A DNA stretch of 64,000 bases from Echiichthys vipera (GCA_963691815.1 OY829651.1:18438319-18502318); one strand, 5' to 3'. Shown: positions 49,301-62,093, numbered from the stretch's first letter. Numbers and translations are program-made. Notes: generated by a model from the letters alone, not told the origin.

Positions 49301-52300
49301 CATGCGGGTGTCACTAATCTGGACGAGGACACTGTTGCGCTGGTTGTTGTCCTCGCTGTCACTGTCTGCCTGTTTCAGCAGGGTCTCTGTGTTGCTGACC
49401 TGACATCGGATGCCACAGCCCGGCACTGCCTGAAAGTCAGTGCATGCGCCAAGAGACTCCGTGCCAAGCTCCTTCACAAAGAGAGTAATGGATGTGTAAT
49501 AACACATTTCTGAAGCACACTGAGGACCATGCAGAGTATCCGAGATTATTTGTGGGCATTCAATTTAAGACTGACCTGTTTGCAGTATTTGGTAATAGCT
49601 GATCCCAGAGGGTGTTCACTGTTGTTCTCAGCTGTACCCACGATGGCCAGCAGTCGGGAACGAGGCATCTTGTTCCCCTCCACAACTATCTTGACTTGGA
49701 TAACCTTCGGAGCACCATATGTGATGGTCCCAGTCTTATCAAACACCACCGACTGGACCTGTCAACAAAAGGAGATATAATAGAAATCAAAATAAAATAT
49801 CAAGTGGAATTTTAAATGTTTTAATAGTATTTGATCAGAGTAATAGCTACACTAATGTGGTTTTGTAACCTAGGAAACTAGAGCCATTTCATAATGTGTT
49901 TAAATTTGACAGTTGGTCTGTTAGATAATTGGCTAACCACACAGCAGTGTCAGAATACCATCATCAACACACCTTATGTGCCATCTCAAGTGGCTCTCCT
50001 CCCTTAATCAGGATGCCATTTTGGGCTCCAACCCCTGTGCCAACCATGACAGCTGTAGGGGTTGCCAAGCCAAGGGAACAGGGACATGCGATGCATAACA
50101 CTGTTATGGAGGCCTGGAAGGCGAAGCGAATCACTGCCTCGGCCCTGGAAATGCTCTTGTCGTAACCCTTCAGGGAGGAAAATATATTCAAATGAATTAC
50201 AAATCACTATCAACATCACTGAAGAAAATAAGGTTAAATGGTTATAAGGAACAATATTAGATGCAGTGATATTTAGACATGTCATGGATGTCATTTTCTG
50301 AAGCTGTAATGAGGTGTTTGGTACAATCAGATATCAAGATTGAAAAGAAGACTCACAGGAAAGTACTTCTCTACTAGGGAGAAGTCTAAAAGCCCAATGA
50401 TGATCCAGGCAAACAGCGTGAGGACGGATATGCCAACTATGAAGGGTACAAAGTAGCCACTGATCTTATCTGCATACTGCTGGATGGGAGCCTAAAAAAA
50501 GAAATGTCAGCAATTAAACACCTGAGAAATTACCATTAAAGCAGGTTCCATTAGAAAGTGCTGATCTCAAACCACATAGTAATTCACCTTTGAAGTCTGA
50601 GCCTCCTCCACTAGTTTGACAATCTGAGACAGTGTGGTGTCCATGCCAACATGTGTAGCACTGACGAGAAGAGAGCCATTCTGGTTAATGGAGCCTGCGA
50701 TCACAGAGCTTCCAGGCTTCTTAGTCACTGGCATGGCCTCACCTGGAGTCACAAAGCAACAGCTGGTCAGAAAACAGAACAGCTCTAGGCAGCAGAAAAT
50801 AGGAGCAGGACAGCTAAAGCAAATACTGCAGTGTTGGCAGAAACCACGACTCAAATATTTAACCAAAGACTACAATCTATCTTTCATATTCAAACATTTT
50901 TTTCTGATTGAATACTGATACTATCAATGAGACAAATAAAGGCTAATGACTGACATAACACAATACAGCACAAACAGCCAAGAGGCAAAAATTTCAGCAA
51001 CCAATCGGAGAAGGGGTGTGTGTGTGTGCAAGTCATATCTCTTTTATTGGCTCACTTAAAGGGATAATTCAGATTTTTTTGAAGTGGGGTTGTATGAGGT
51101 ATTACCTACAGTAGATGGAGGTTTGCACACGCCCAGTTTGGAGAAGCAGGCAAGACAACAATTACAGAAGCTAAGCAATGTACTGCTGTGGACGGGGGCG
51201 GCAGCAAAATGTATTTTAGCTACCCAAAAAGTGTACACTGTATTTCGTATATTTCAGAGAGCCCAGTTTAAGTTTATGTGTGGGGGGGGGGACTGAAGAC
51301 GTATCACTCTCCTCAAAGCCACCAGACTCCATTAACAAAAAGAGTAATATTTTAAAGGGTTAGGAACTAACAAAACTAACTTACAAACTAACCACAACTC
51401 AAGTGATCTGCAAGGTAAAATTACTGATTTTATCGATGGAGTCTGGTGTCTTTGGTGAGAACACTGATAACGGCTTCAGTTAACCCCACGGAAATTTGAA
51501 CATGTCTGAATACTGTACTGAATAATAGATATTTGGTCCTTTATTCACTGTGTCCAACCTGTGATTAGAGACTCGTCGGCCATAGAGTGTCCCTCGATGA
51601 CCCTCCCGTCTACTGGAAACTTCCCTCCAGGAACGACTTTCACCACATCGCCCCTCTGCACCAGCTCCACATCGACCTGCTCCTCACTTGAACACACAAA
51701 TGTCAAAAAATATAAATGTTGTAAATAATACAGTGTGAATACAATGCTAGATTATTACTACATTGTTGCTCTAATTATATTTTACAATATGCATTATCTT
51801 ATTCATTCTGTTTTTTCTCAGCAGGATCTCTGAAATCGGAGCATCAAATTAAAATGCCATTTCCAGTTTTATTTCCCTTTTTGTGCTATTGTTACTATGG
51901 AAAATCACTTGTAGTTTGTTTATGCAGTCTTTGTTCTAGCACGTTGGACCTTTTACTGACATTTCAAATGCAAACATTTAGATATGCTGTAATCTAAAAC
52001 CGACTAAAGATACGAAAGGTTTAACAAAACAAGCACAGAGAACAAGGAGTACCTGAGAATGGACTTGTCATTGCCGAGAGTGACCACTGTGGCCTCAGTG
52101 GCTTGTAGAGACATCAGCTTCGACAAAGCCTCGGATGTCTTGCTCTGGATGGAAGAAGAACATGTACAAGTGACCATTATATTAAATTAAGGTCCTGCTT
52201 TTAATGTTATAGATATCGACGGTGAGCTAATACCTTTGCTATCTGTTCCAGCCAGCGTCCCAGGGAGATGAAGACAAAGAGCATTGGCGGAGTGTCGAAG

Positions 52301-55300
52301 AAGGTGATGGGGTTGACTTTTGCCTTCTCCACCATGGCCACTATTAGGACAATCAGTGAGTAGGTGAAGGCTATGGAGGTAGCCAGAACTATTAGCACAT
52401 CCATGTTGGCAGATCGGTGTTTGACTGCTTTGTAGGCTTGAATGTAGAAATAGCGTCCTCCAATAAACTAAAGAAAGGAAAACCAGAAAAGCTTGTATTC
52501 ACTAAACCACAGACATGTCATACAGTGTACCTCCCCTCATCCTGAATAAGTATCTCTTTCTAAAATAAAAATGTGCATGCGCTGCTCAAATTTCCATACC
52601 ACGTTTCCTGGAAATGTAGTAAATCCCTTCGATTTACCTGCACAGGCACACAAAAGAGGAAGGAGAGGAGGTTCATGATGGAGAGGCCTGGGAGCAGCTG
52701 TCTCTCCAGGAACATGGTGGCGTGGTAGTGGTTGCGGTCCTCCACTGTGGCGTTGTGTTGATGTGAATTCATCTGGTGGTCCATGATAATCATGTACATC
52801 ATCATGCCCATCACAGGCACGCAGAAAATCAAGCTCACCAGGAAAGATTTCCTCCACCTAACAGGGGGGCAAATCATCATCACTATACCAAGCATCGAAC
52901 CTGAACACTGCATCATAATGCTGAACACAAGTTCATACAGTATGCTACAGCCAGTATGCTTGAACTATATAACCAGTAAAACAAAATGTCAAAAAGTCAT
53001 AACCACGCCCCTCTTGACCTTCATTATCATACAATTCCCACATATATTTACATGTTTCAAAACATTATTCCCCAACTAGAGTTCTCAAAGTAGACTTGAA
53101 ACTCTCCATAGCCTTTAAGGAAAACTTTGGGATTTGAAATCTTGCGAGAGGCAAGACTAGTACGCATAGTAGAAATCTGCTAAATATTCAGCAATGAAAT
53201 GAAACTGTGCTTTCTGTACTTCACACAACAAAGTCTTCACGGCATTCCTCTTTCCAAATCCCATTCACTGTTTCCAATCCCTATTCAAACCAACGGTCTC
53301 CTCTATTTCAGGACTAGACTTCTCCGTGAGTGAGACTTGTTTAGACACAACAACAAAAAGACCAGTCAAGCGAAAGGCAGTTATTTCCTCCAAAAACAAT
53401 CCATTTTAATGGGCGTACACTGACAGTGCATTTTAGCCTATAGGATTACATTGCAGCCCGTTTCACAGCTGCCGGCTCCCGGGCTCTCGCTCAATACTGG
53501 GCCAAATTCAACAACAGTCACTTCACAATAACATGGGAAAATATGGTCCAGGTTAAGAAATATAGAGGTTTCCCTTTAAACAGGGTGAATTTATATTTTA
53601 ATGGTCTAATGTTCTAAGCTATATGGCTTTCTATAGAAGCTGGGTGTTGTAATAACAGAATGCATTGAGTAATGTGATGTTGGGGTGTTTCCACCTCTGT
53701 ACAACAACTTTTAGTCGCTGCCTGACCTAAAAACTGACTTTCCGAGTCATCAGTAAAAGAAACTAAAAATATTTGGTATAACAGGGATTCAAGCTACATC
53801 CGACGACACAGTTTGAGTTTGAGAGAGATTAAAATTGCTAAAAACAAAATATATCTTACTGTCGTATCTCTTTGCTGTGGTCCAGGTGACTGGCATTGCG
53901 GTCTCTCTTTACCAAAGATGCTTCAAACCCCAGATTCTACAAATAACAGTCAAATTTCATACCTTTAAGATAACGCACTTCATACAGGGAAGTACAAAGA
54001 GAAAATCCCTAATTATCTGGTTTACATGAGTATCAATTGGTGCTAACATGCGAGAAGGAAAGTTGCTAAAAATAACTGAACAAATGCTTAAATAACAAAC
54101 AGGAATAATACCTCGATCAGTTTGATGATATCTCGCGGCCCTATAATTTCCGAGTCGTACTTAATGTGTGCTTTGTTGGTTGCCAAGGCAACAGAGGCAT
54201 ATATAATCCCCTTTTCTCTCATGAGGCTGGATTCGATTTTGTGAACACAAGAGGCACACGTCATTCCCCTGACCTGAAAGAAGGTGAAGAGAAGCAGTGA
54301 AGTAGAGAAAGGGACAAAAATAAATCAAAGAGGTTATGAAGTGGGGCACAGACATGATTCATCACATCTACTGAAAAGGAGGTCGCATGTATCAGTCTTC
54401 TCAGCTAGTGATGGGGATGTTTACTTATGGGTTTCATATTAGGAAGATAAATGACTATATTGAATTTCTCTTGTCTTCTTAATGCAACACAAACAATAAT
54501 ATCAATGCAATGTTACATTTACTCACCACTAGTTCTAGGTTTCCGTCTGATCCTTCATAGTTCTCCATAACAGAGGCGGTGAAGCCCAGCTCTTTCACAC
54601 ACTCAGCTATCTTCGCAGGGTCCATGAGCTCAGGGTTATAACGCACCTCTGCCTTACTGGCCATTAATGCTACCAGAACGGAGTAGATACCTGCAAAACA
54701 TTAGAGATTTTCTATTTAGCTCCTAGGGAAAGCAATGAGATACAATTCATCCGCACTGACATAAAACTGAATATATATATATATATAAATATATAAAAAC
54801 TTCAGGGTTCATACACCTTTCCCAGGTCAAATTCAAGCACTGTCAAGGTTGATTTTCAAGCTTTTCAGAACCTTACAGCTGTGGTATATTTCTACAAATA
54901 TAGACATATTGAAAATTATTTCACTTTTTTATTACGCTGAAAGAGATGGACTTATGCTATAAACAACTAAAATTGTGTTTTGTAATAATAGAAGGATACC
55001 ATATTCTATAACTATTTGTTGTGAAATAAATGCTGATACAATTTCAAGTACTTTATCCAAAATTCAAGCACTTTTAACACCTTGAAAACACAATGTTAAA
55101 ATTCAAGCATTTTCAAGCACCTGTATTATCCCTGAAACTTAGAGATTTAGTTTTTACAGACCAGATTCATTCTTGAGGTTTCGCTCAATGTTTGCCACAC
55201 AGGAAGCACAGGTCATCCCTCCAATCTGGATGTAGCATTTAGAGAGTGCGTCTCCGTTGCATCCCTGCGGGGTTTCTTTATGTCGCTCATTGTCCAGCTC

Positions 55301-58300
55301 CTTATCTTTCACATGCGCTAGACTCGAAGATTTTGAGAGACTGGGATTTGGTGCAGGCAGCAGAGAATTGGTCTCTGTGGAAAAGAGATATGAGATTTTA
55401 AAAGAAGATTTTAGCTATGATGTCTCACCCTCACAGTTCATCCACCCCTATTGGCTGAAGAGCATCCAGAGGCAAAGAAGTTGAGCTACAGGCAGGCAAT
55501 GTTCAGGCTAAAACACTACAAACAAAACTGCTTTAGCTATTTTACTTTGTGAGAAATTAGCTGACTCAACAATCACACCATTTATCCTCTCACCAGGTAG
55601 GAAGGCATCAAAGCCCATGTCCTCTATGGCCTCCCTCAGCTCCTCTGGTGTGGTCAGGAGGGGATCATACTCAAAGGTCCCCTGGTGATCGGACAAAGAG
55701 ACCTGGGCTGACATCACCCCCTTCCTTTGGGAGATCATGCCTTCAATGGACTGGACACAGGAGTTGCATGTCATGCCCTCAATGTGAATATTAGCAACAG
55801 ACGCTAGAGGCTGGGTAAAACAGGGCTGTAAGGCAGCAGGTTTAGCCTGGGTTGCTTGTGCAGGCAGAGGTGGCAATAAAGCAGGCGTGGGCGATGTGGA
55901 AAGAGGACTGAGAGGGTCAGAGGAGTCCCAGGGTTGAGTCCTGAAGTTTCCTGGAGGCAGCGCCTCAATGGCCTGCTGCAACTGAGTCACAGTGACCTTC
56001 TGAGGATCATAGCAGATGGAGGCCTTCTCCTTCTCCAGAGAGACCTCCACAGAGGACACACCAGGCAGCATAGAGATATTGTCTTGTATATTGACCACGC
56101 ATGAACGGCAGTGCATGCCTTTCACTCTGAGTGTGATAAGTGTCGTGTCGATGAATATTTCAGTCTCCTCTGATGTCTCTGATGGCGAAGAGACAGTTGG
56201 TTTTTGAGAACCAGTAAAACGTTCGATTTCGGAGGGGGATAGCTGCAGGGGGCGAGGCTTTGACTTGACAAACGCATTGAAGCCGGCCACAGCAATCTGG
56301 TTGGTGATGGTTTGGACAGTAATGAGGTAAGGCAGGTACACGATTGTAGCTTCCTGAGTCTCTAAAACAACTGTGAAATATAAAGACACCATTAAGTTAA
56401 AAATACAGACGCAAAGCTAAAAAAAAGTTGTTTTTTTAAAGGCAATATTTCACTTGAACAGGAATTGACTGTGCATGAAAAGATGATGCAGGTGTTTGCA
56501 ATTATTGAAGAACTTAAAATCCACTACAGCGACATTCATGTCCACATAGAGGGCTGCAGGAAAACCCGGAAATTAGTTAGTATGTTTGCACTTCCGGTTC
56601 CCTCGTCTCTAAGCCAATTACTTTTTGGTTAGATCTAGGTCTTTTGTCAACACAGCTTTAAGAGGTGTATACGTTTATTCTATGATATAAAATACATGAG
56701 TAAATACCCCACTTGATAATTTTGAAGCTTTATCACAACTTTAAAAAGGTATTTGCTAATAAGTGGCTAAATTAAACTATTGAGGTTATCAAACACCATC
56801 ACCCCAGACAAGTAATATGAGTTGGAAGCTAGTCATAGTTATCTTGCTAAACAAAACGTTTAAGTATCATAAATGTGACATTTATGATAACATTTGCCAC
56901 AGAGCTATTTTCTGCAATAATCTGAAAATCCAATGGACAAATCCCATTTAACCTTTTCGGGTAGGCCAAAAATACATAATTCCTGCAGCACTCTACTTGC
57001 ATGAAATGTGCGCACATAAAGCGTTCAATCACGGTTAAACAACCATTTAAAGTAATTTTCACCTTTCTGGCATTTTTACACTTTTCTTTTGTAATCTTAA
57101 AATACTCCTAATAAGCGTATGGCACACTTAAATGTAAAAGAAATCCACCAGGTGTTGAAACTCATCAATATTCAATTCTCATATTTCTGATAAAAGTCTG
57201 ACCAATCATTTTATTCGGACCAAATAAAATGATTTGCCGAGCTCAAGCTGCGTCCCAGTGTCATGGGAAGTCCGAATTTTAGGCAAAGTGCACTGGAACC
57301 TCCTAGCAGTGAATTCGGGGTAGGTGGATCTCCCTCAAATTCAATAGTAGAAGGTTCTACTTTGACAGGCATCTCAGTGCACTTTGCCTAGTAAATTCAG
57401 ACTGCCCATGGCCCTTGAACGCAGCATACGCAGCATTTCACTCTTAACGCACGTGTCGGGGGAGGAGGGAGCGTCAGAGGTCAGACAGAGGAAAGAGGGT
57501 GGAACTTTTGAGTGAGACATGCAAGAAAGGTAAGAATTGCTTTAACATAGTGCCATACAGGCCTGTTAGTTTTAGAAGGGGTCTTTTAAAGCTTAAAACT
57601 TGAGGACAGAGACTTTGCAGTCAGGGCTCTGAGGCTCTGCATTCCTGTATGCAACTGTGTTACAACATCACGTTCAGGTCAGACAGTGGGGCAATGCGTG
57701 ACTACAGTCTTGTGAACAATTCAAGTACATTACCTTTGATCTTTTCAATCCCTTTCAGTTTTCCAATCTTCCCTTCAATAGTTGTGGTACAGGAATGACA
57801 GGTCATTCCTTCAATGCTCAACTTTAGGAGTGCCACCCCGCCTCTCATGGTGTGAGATGGGGACATTGCGGGGCCTTTTTGCAGCGGGCTGCTGGGTGTT
57901 GGGATCTCCTGAGGTGTTAAGCTGGCAACCACCTCACTGAGCTGCTGCAGAGAAGTCAGGGATGGGACAAATGTAACCGAGAGACCCATCTGGACTGAGC
58001 TCTCTCTGACGTCCAACACTCCCTGAACCTGGGATAGCCTCTCCAAAGCCTTCTGTTGGGCTGCAGGTGTCAGACCTGAGGTGGGGATCCGCTCAGTATC
58101 TGTAGACACAGGTTTGGCTGTGCTGGAATCTGATAGACTTGATTCAAAGCCCATGTCCTCGATGGCCTCTGACAAAGACTCTGGGCTCTGCTGGCTGTGG
58201 TCAAATATGAAAGTGGCATTCTTCTGCTCTAAAGACACCTATAAAATAAAGGTCAAGGTATGAGTTACCAATAAACAAGTAAATATAACAGAGTACATTC

Positions 58301-60187
58301 ATCCTAAAAGTTAAATCAGTTTAGCTTCCATTGGCTGCATCTGTCTTTCATTCTACTAACAATCAGGTTAATAAATATCAAAATAAAGGTGCCAGAGGTG
58401 GTTCTCTTTCTTCAGATTAACAGCATATGAAGAATATTCTGGTAAAACTGTAGGGAGCACATTCACAAGCCAATAGTACTTTTAAGCAGTGGTGTGAGAA
58501 AATATTAATACTCGAGAATCTCAATATTATGTTTTGTGATAGTGAACTGATTCTCAAAAACACTGGTGTGGCAGTGGGGTGTGGTTAGGGCGTGGGCTGC
58601 TGGGGGAGAGGGAGGAGTGGCTCAGCCGGTGATCAGACAGCTGTAAAGAATCAGGTAATCAGCCAATCAGTTAGCTACTGTATACAAGCATGTTTGAAAG
58701 CTGGCTCTTGTCTCTTGGCAGTAGGCTGGGTCCAGGAACGGGGCTGGAGCGGAAAAAGGCAGCAAAGGCAGCAAAGGCAAGACCTGCTTTCAACACTCAG
58801 CTGTCAGAGCGACGGCTGCTCTTTTGTGTTTGGTTTTTGTGTGCAACTTTATTTTACACTGTGGCTGCCTTGAGCTAAATAAAAGACAATTAACAGACAA
58901 TTAATGTGAAACGCAACCTCTCTTCCATCATTTGGTCACGAGCTGTGACGCTCACAACTGGATATATTTTTAATTAACCCTCTGAGAGGACCACTAGCCT
59001 TCAGTGTTGCAGTACATTGAACCATAACCCCTATGTCATGATAAATAACATATTGTCAGATTCTTGCCAATACACAGCCCTACTATTAAGTACTTAAAGC
59101 CAGTTTGTTTGCCTTTGGTGAAGTGCTGGATTAACCAAGTATTTAAGTGTTATTCTTACTGCTCTAATGTAGATACTTCAAAGAAAACTCTTGCCTTATG
59201 TGACCAAACCCACATCAGAAAATTCCATTTCTGTAAATGTATTTTACAGCCACACTGTGAATCAGCCTCGTCTCAACAAGAGCTAAAACAAAACTGAGTC
59301 TGTAGCCTTGGGAAGCCCAGTGTGTTCTGTCTGACCCTTAACTCTTCCTCTTTAGCAAGAAGGAAACATGTGACACACTGAAGGGGTCACCTGACTGAGC
59401 CATACGTTAGTTTAGTTGTATGTGGGTGTGCCTGCCTGTTGGATTAACTTTTCTTTTTCTGAGAGTGAGACGAGGGGGGAAAGCAAGAAATAAAACGGAG
59501 ACTGTTGTACCAAGACAAATCTATTAAAGTCTTGCAGATCATGTCTACATTAATTACCTTAAAACGACACTGGACCTAAATTCTCTTAAGACATAAATGA
59601 CATTTCCTGTGGGTAAAAACTGCATATCGACCTGCTGTCACAGTCCTGCAAAAGTGCAGAGCTCTCTCGGGAACACAGTATTACGTTATCTTCTCATTTA
59701 ACTCCAGCCTGAGGGGTAAACAACCCAGAAACAAATCAGCAGACCTCTACTATTGTAATTTAGCTATCTCTCATGGCTACATGATGTCACTGGGTTGTAA
59801 GTCAGACCAGCTAGTCCTGAGGGAGTAAGATTAATCAAACCTAAAATGGGCATTAACCTTTAGTTCATATAATGTGTATATGCCTATTAAAAAAATAGAT
59901 TGCATGTGTAACTTCCATGGTAGTCATTTCAGATCCTGTTTTTAAACTGCAAGTGCCAGCAAGAAATTTTAAGACATTTTAAAAACTGCACCTCAGTGTG
60001 GAAAAAAATGCTGATTGACACTTAATGTAAAAGTGTCAGAGTATATCCTTGAGAATGCTTCATTTACCTTGATATGTATCACCCCGGAGAGTGACCCGAT
60101 GCGCTGCTCTATGGACTGGACACAGGAGCCACAAGTCATACCCTCCACTCCGAGGGAAACTGAACACAGATTGATTTTCTGTGTCAT
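45858..60187 (-). CDS. atp7a: atp7a: copper-transporting P1B-type ATPase, 22 coding exons, about 1520 aa
   Basis: ATP7A pumps Cu(I) into the trans-Golgi lumen and out of cells. Exons in transcript order: 60068-60187, 57734-58238, 55594-56370, 55162-55374, 54527-54690, 54112-54273, 53860-53936, 52638-52857, 52234-52467, 52053-52144, 51559-51686, 50588-50742, 50357-50491, 49973-50167, 49576-49758, 49258-49471, 48976-49122, 48722-48864, 47537-47740, 46719-46836, 46263-46365, 45858-46131. All phases agree (4563 nt). Six CxxC domains, TGE (about 897-899), CPC (1022-1024), DKTGT (Asp about 1066), SEHP and GDGVND (about 1321) are intact. HPLGSAITKYCKQ, YSRASINSLRSDKHSLNS and the six-domain spacing favour ATP7A over ATP7B. 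The start MTQKIN is the first ATG after an untranslated exon. The C terminus is odd. Confidence 0.95.
46719..50167 (-). CDS. atp7a: atp7a exons: CPC helix, phosphorylation and nucleotide-binding domains
   Basis: Seven exons (49973-50167 to 46719-46836). ITVLCIACPCSLGLATPTA is the metal-translocating helix, VVFDKTGTIT the phosphorylation site, NNSEHPLGSAITKYCKQ the nucleotide-domain motif, MGLEVVLMTGDNSKTARAI and AMVGDGVNDSPALAMADVG the hinge. A Ser/Asp-rich loop in 49258-49471 (QADSDSEDNNQ) is variable between species. Confidence 0.92.
46990..47315. repeat. Interspersed repeat in atp7a intron
   Basis: Contains GACTGTATAAAATACAGTC (an imperfect palindrome), GAAGCCCAGCGTGGGTGGC and GGGAACTGCAGTTTTTGGCA. 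I recognise the last motif from a common teleost dispersed repeat. The frames inside it are not genes. Confidence 0.5.
47780..47826. repeat. CA/CGCA/CGTA microsatellite in atp7a intron
   Basis: Alternating CACG, CGCA and CATA units 40 nt upstream (in transcript sense) of the acceptor at 47741-47743. Confidence 0.85.
48200..48640. repeat. Interspersed repeat in atp7a intron (GGTGGCGCTAT family)
   Basis: Contains two tandem, diverged blocks ending AAGGTGGCGCTATAC and ATAGGTGGCGCTGTAG, each preceded by GTCCAT/GATATC-like text and followed by TCTAACTATAA-type words. This is repeat structure, not coding. Confidence 0.5.
50357..52857 (-). CDS. atp7a: atp7a exons: transmembrane helices 1-6 and actuator domain
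   Basis: 52638-52857 and 52234-52467 encode the first four helices with a His/Met-rich lumenal loop (MNSHQHNATVEDRNHYHA). 52053-52144, 51559-51686 and 50588-50742 encode the actuator domain with SLITGEAMPVTKKPGSSVIA. 50357-50491 encodes the helix FIVGISVLTLFAWIIIG. The His/Met-rich loop fits copper release to an acceptor. Confidence 0.9.
51055..51505. repeat. Interspersed repeat in atp7a intron
   Basis: Contains GTGGGGTTGTATGAGGTA, CTACAGTAGATGGAGGT and AAGCAATGTACTGCTGTGGA, a widespread fish repeat that I recognise. The second part (GGAGTCTGGTGTCTTTGGTG) is the usual right half. Confidence 0.6.
53100..53560. repeat. Probable interspersed repeat in atp7a intron
   Basis: Contains GGTCTCCTCTATTTCAGGAC and GTGAGTGAGACTTGTTTAGA followed by ATTTCCTCCAAAAACAATCC, text that recurs in fish genomes in my recollection. 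Ends were not defined. Confidence 0.4.
54112..60187 (-). CDS. atp7a: atp7a exons: six N-terminal metal-binding (HMA) domains
   Basis: Six Cu-binding motifs are visible: GMTCGSC (Cys 19/22), GMTCHSC (187/190), GMHCRSC (296/299), GMTCNSC (410/413), GMTCASC (523/526) and GMTCASC (599/602). Exons are 60068-60187, 57734-58238, 55594-56370, 55162-55374, 54527-54690 and 54112-54273. In ATP7A these accept copper from ATOX1 and regulate transport. Between domains 1 and 2, residues about 95-150 look like a seventh HMA fold lacking CxxC. Confidence 0.92.
54801..55136. mobile_element. MITE-like element with TTCAGGG...CCCTGAA ends
   Basis: TTCAGGG (54801-54807) and CCCTGAA (55130-55136) are terminal inverted repeats, and subterminal CAAGCAC words are inverted-repeated too. 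A second copy of the body is at 9690-10045. No coding capacity. Confidence 0.6.
57247..57425. mobile_element. Short MITE with about 50-bp terminal inverted repeats
   Basis: GCTGCGTCCCAGTGTCATGG at the left pairs with CCATGGCCCTTGAACGCAGC at the right. The inner ends of the arms share an exact 16-bp match (57280-57295 with 57375-57390, AGGCAAAGTGCACTG and complement). About 79 bp separate the arms. Confidence 0.8.
58567..58956 (+). mobile_element. Solo LTR of a retrotransposon with 5-bp target duplication
   Basis: The element begins TGTGGCAG and ends GCTCACA (TG...CA ends, 390 bp). It is flanked by ACTGG at 58562-58566 and ACTGG at 58957-58961. An AATAAA lies at 58878-58883 and a TATA-like GTATACAAG near 58680, so it is oriented on the plus strand, antisense to atp7a. 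No internal retroelement sequence remains. The superfamily is not certain, though Gypsy-like is plausible. Confidence 0.82.
58957..60067. other. atp7a intron, nothing further recognised
   Basis: Between the solo LTR and the first coding exon I see no exon, RNA gene or clear repeat. Confidence 0.4.
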
Positions 60188-62060
60188 GATTGCTCTCTCT
60201 AAAAAAGACACAAGGACGACAAAATGTAAGCCGTTGTCTTCTTTTGAACAAAAAGAGGGCAAACAATGATAAAACAGACAGGTAGGCTCTTCTCACAAAA
60301 TGCAGAAGAAACAACAAAACAGGGTACTAAAAACTATTGTGACAATCATCTAAGGATCTTGGGAAATAAAAAACAGAATATTGAGTTCTTTATACATTTG
60401 TGATATGGTTATAAGGCATAAATCAAAACTCATTTTATTGCAAATAAACAAAGACAGTCATATCACTGAGAACGGCGAGACGTGATAGCTGTGAGAAGAC
60501 AAAGTTGTTTTACTAACAAATATGTCATTTTGTCGTCACAACTGTAAGCCCCATGACCAAATGAGACAGGAAACACTTCACAATACTACTTATTTTAAAG
60601 AAATCAGGATATCCTGCCCTTTTAAAAAAGCTGAATTTAATTTGTATTTCCAATTCTGGCATTAAGTTTTCAGAGAAGAAACAAAGGACAAAAGTGGCTG
60701 CACCAATGCAACACATTTATATAACCTGTAATATTTTCACTTCACAAAAAAATAAAAAACGAAAAGGGAAAGTTATTAATAATGAATTAAGCTCAAACCA
60801 TTATGCCACTTTCACTAAACAAATGGAATAGAATGGTGGGCAACAACGCCGTCCTTCAAGAGCGCTGGTGCCAGTTTAGCGGTCTCTTTACAACCAAGCC
60901 AATATTTACCTCGAAAGTCACCTGCCACACCAATACAGGGTCATCTTAGGTAAAAAATAAAATATCTGATCTGATCTGAATATCATCTGATCACAAACTG
61001 ATGAGTCTCATGGTTAAGTTAAAATAAAGTCTACATCTGACTGACACCAAATGAATACAACTGACGAGACAGAAAATCTGCAAGGCACTGGGTCTCAGCG
61101 ACTTTAAAATACAATTATTTCTAAGGGGGTCAACTTAAATGTCACTCTCAGAGAAGATACGTGCAATCCACTCATTACTACTGCAAACGTTACCTAGGGC
61201 ATCATGAACATGTTTTCGTTACGCCTTAAATATAATAAGCCACAGCCAGACTCAGTGGTGTTTACATCAGAATTTCACAGCTTTAATGGCCAGTGAGTGA
61301 AACACATACAAGGAATTTGACTCAGGCCTTTTGTCACTCTCAATATAAAAACACAGAAATAGACATACAGCCAATTTATATAAATACATTACATTACATT
61401 AGGACAATGATATTGTAAACATGACAATAGTGCATGATGACTGTAAGACTGATAATAGTGCTACGGGTGCTGTAATAACTGTGGGATTATTAATCTACAT
61501 CAGGCTTTAGTGGGATTGTTCCTGACACTATGGATATTAAGTGTTCATTTACTATGTAAAAATGTTTTATGACTTTTAGTGAAGGAGACTGAGTAAGATG
61601 CTCACACTCTTGCTTTAATTTAGCTAAAGTTAAAGCAGCTGAATAATAAGTTAACGTTAAACTTCATGAACCTGAGCTGTCGCCTGCTTGTGGCTAAACT
61701 CACAAAACAACGTTTAGACGTAGTCTATTTAAAGTCAGCTGAGGTGTCAACAAGAAGATTAACCTTCCATCTACCTCTCAGACACACATTTGCCATCTGT
61801 TAATGTGACAAACATGTAGTTTGAGGTGAAAAGAAAAGCACAACTCTTACCTTTACTCAAATGGAAGCGATGCTAACCAGTTAGCTTCAGGCTAATGACG
61901 TCGGCTGTCAGGCTAAACTAGCTTCTTCTCTTCTTCCTACGTTACAAGAATCACAACGGGCACGTCGTGGCATCGTGCTGCCTGCGAGCAATAACAAAGA
62001 CTGCTGGAATAATCGTTTTTCTCCCCTGTTATCACAAAACTCAGCTCTGACAGTGTGAGG
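60188..62060 (-). other. atp7a: atp7a 5' UTR exons and first intron
   Basis: An acceptor TTTTTTAG sits 13 nt upstream of the start ATG (exon edge about 60199). A donor GTAAAG/GTAAGA at 61849-61850 defines the untranslated first exon, 61851 to about 62060. The 1.65-kb intron between them shows nothing else recognisable. Confidence 0.55.
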
Positions 62061-62093
62061 CTGCTTCCTTACTTCTACGCATGCCTACGTGAC

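Noticed and set aside
45858..60187. Calling this gene atp7b
   Set aside because: The spacing of the six domains, the SRASINSL and DKHSLLVG tail and MTQKIN-type start fit ATP7A better than ATP7B as I recall them.
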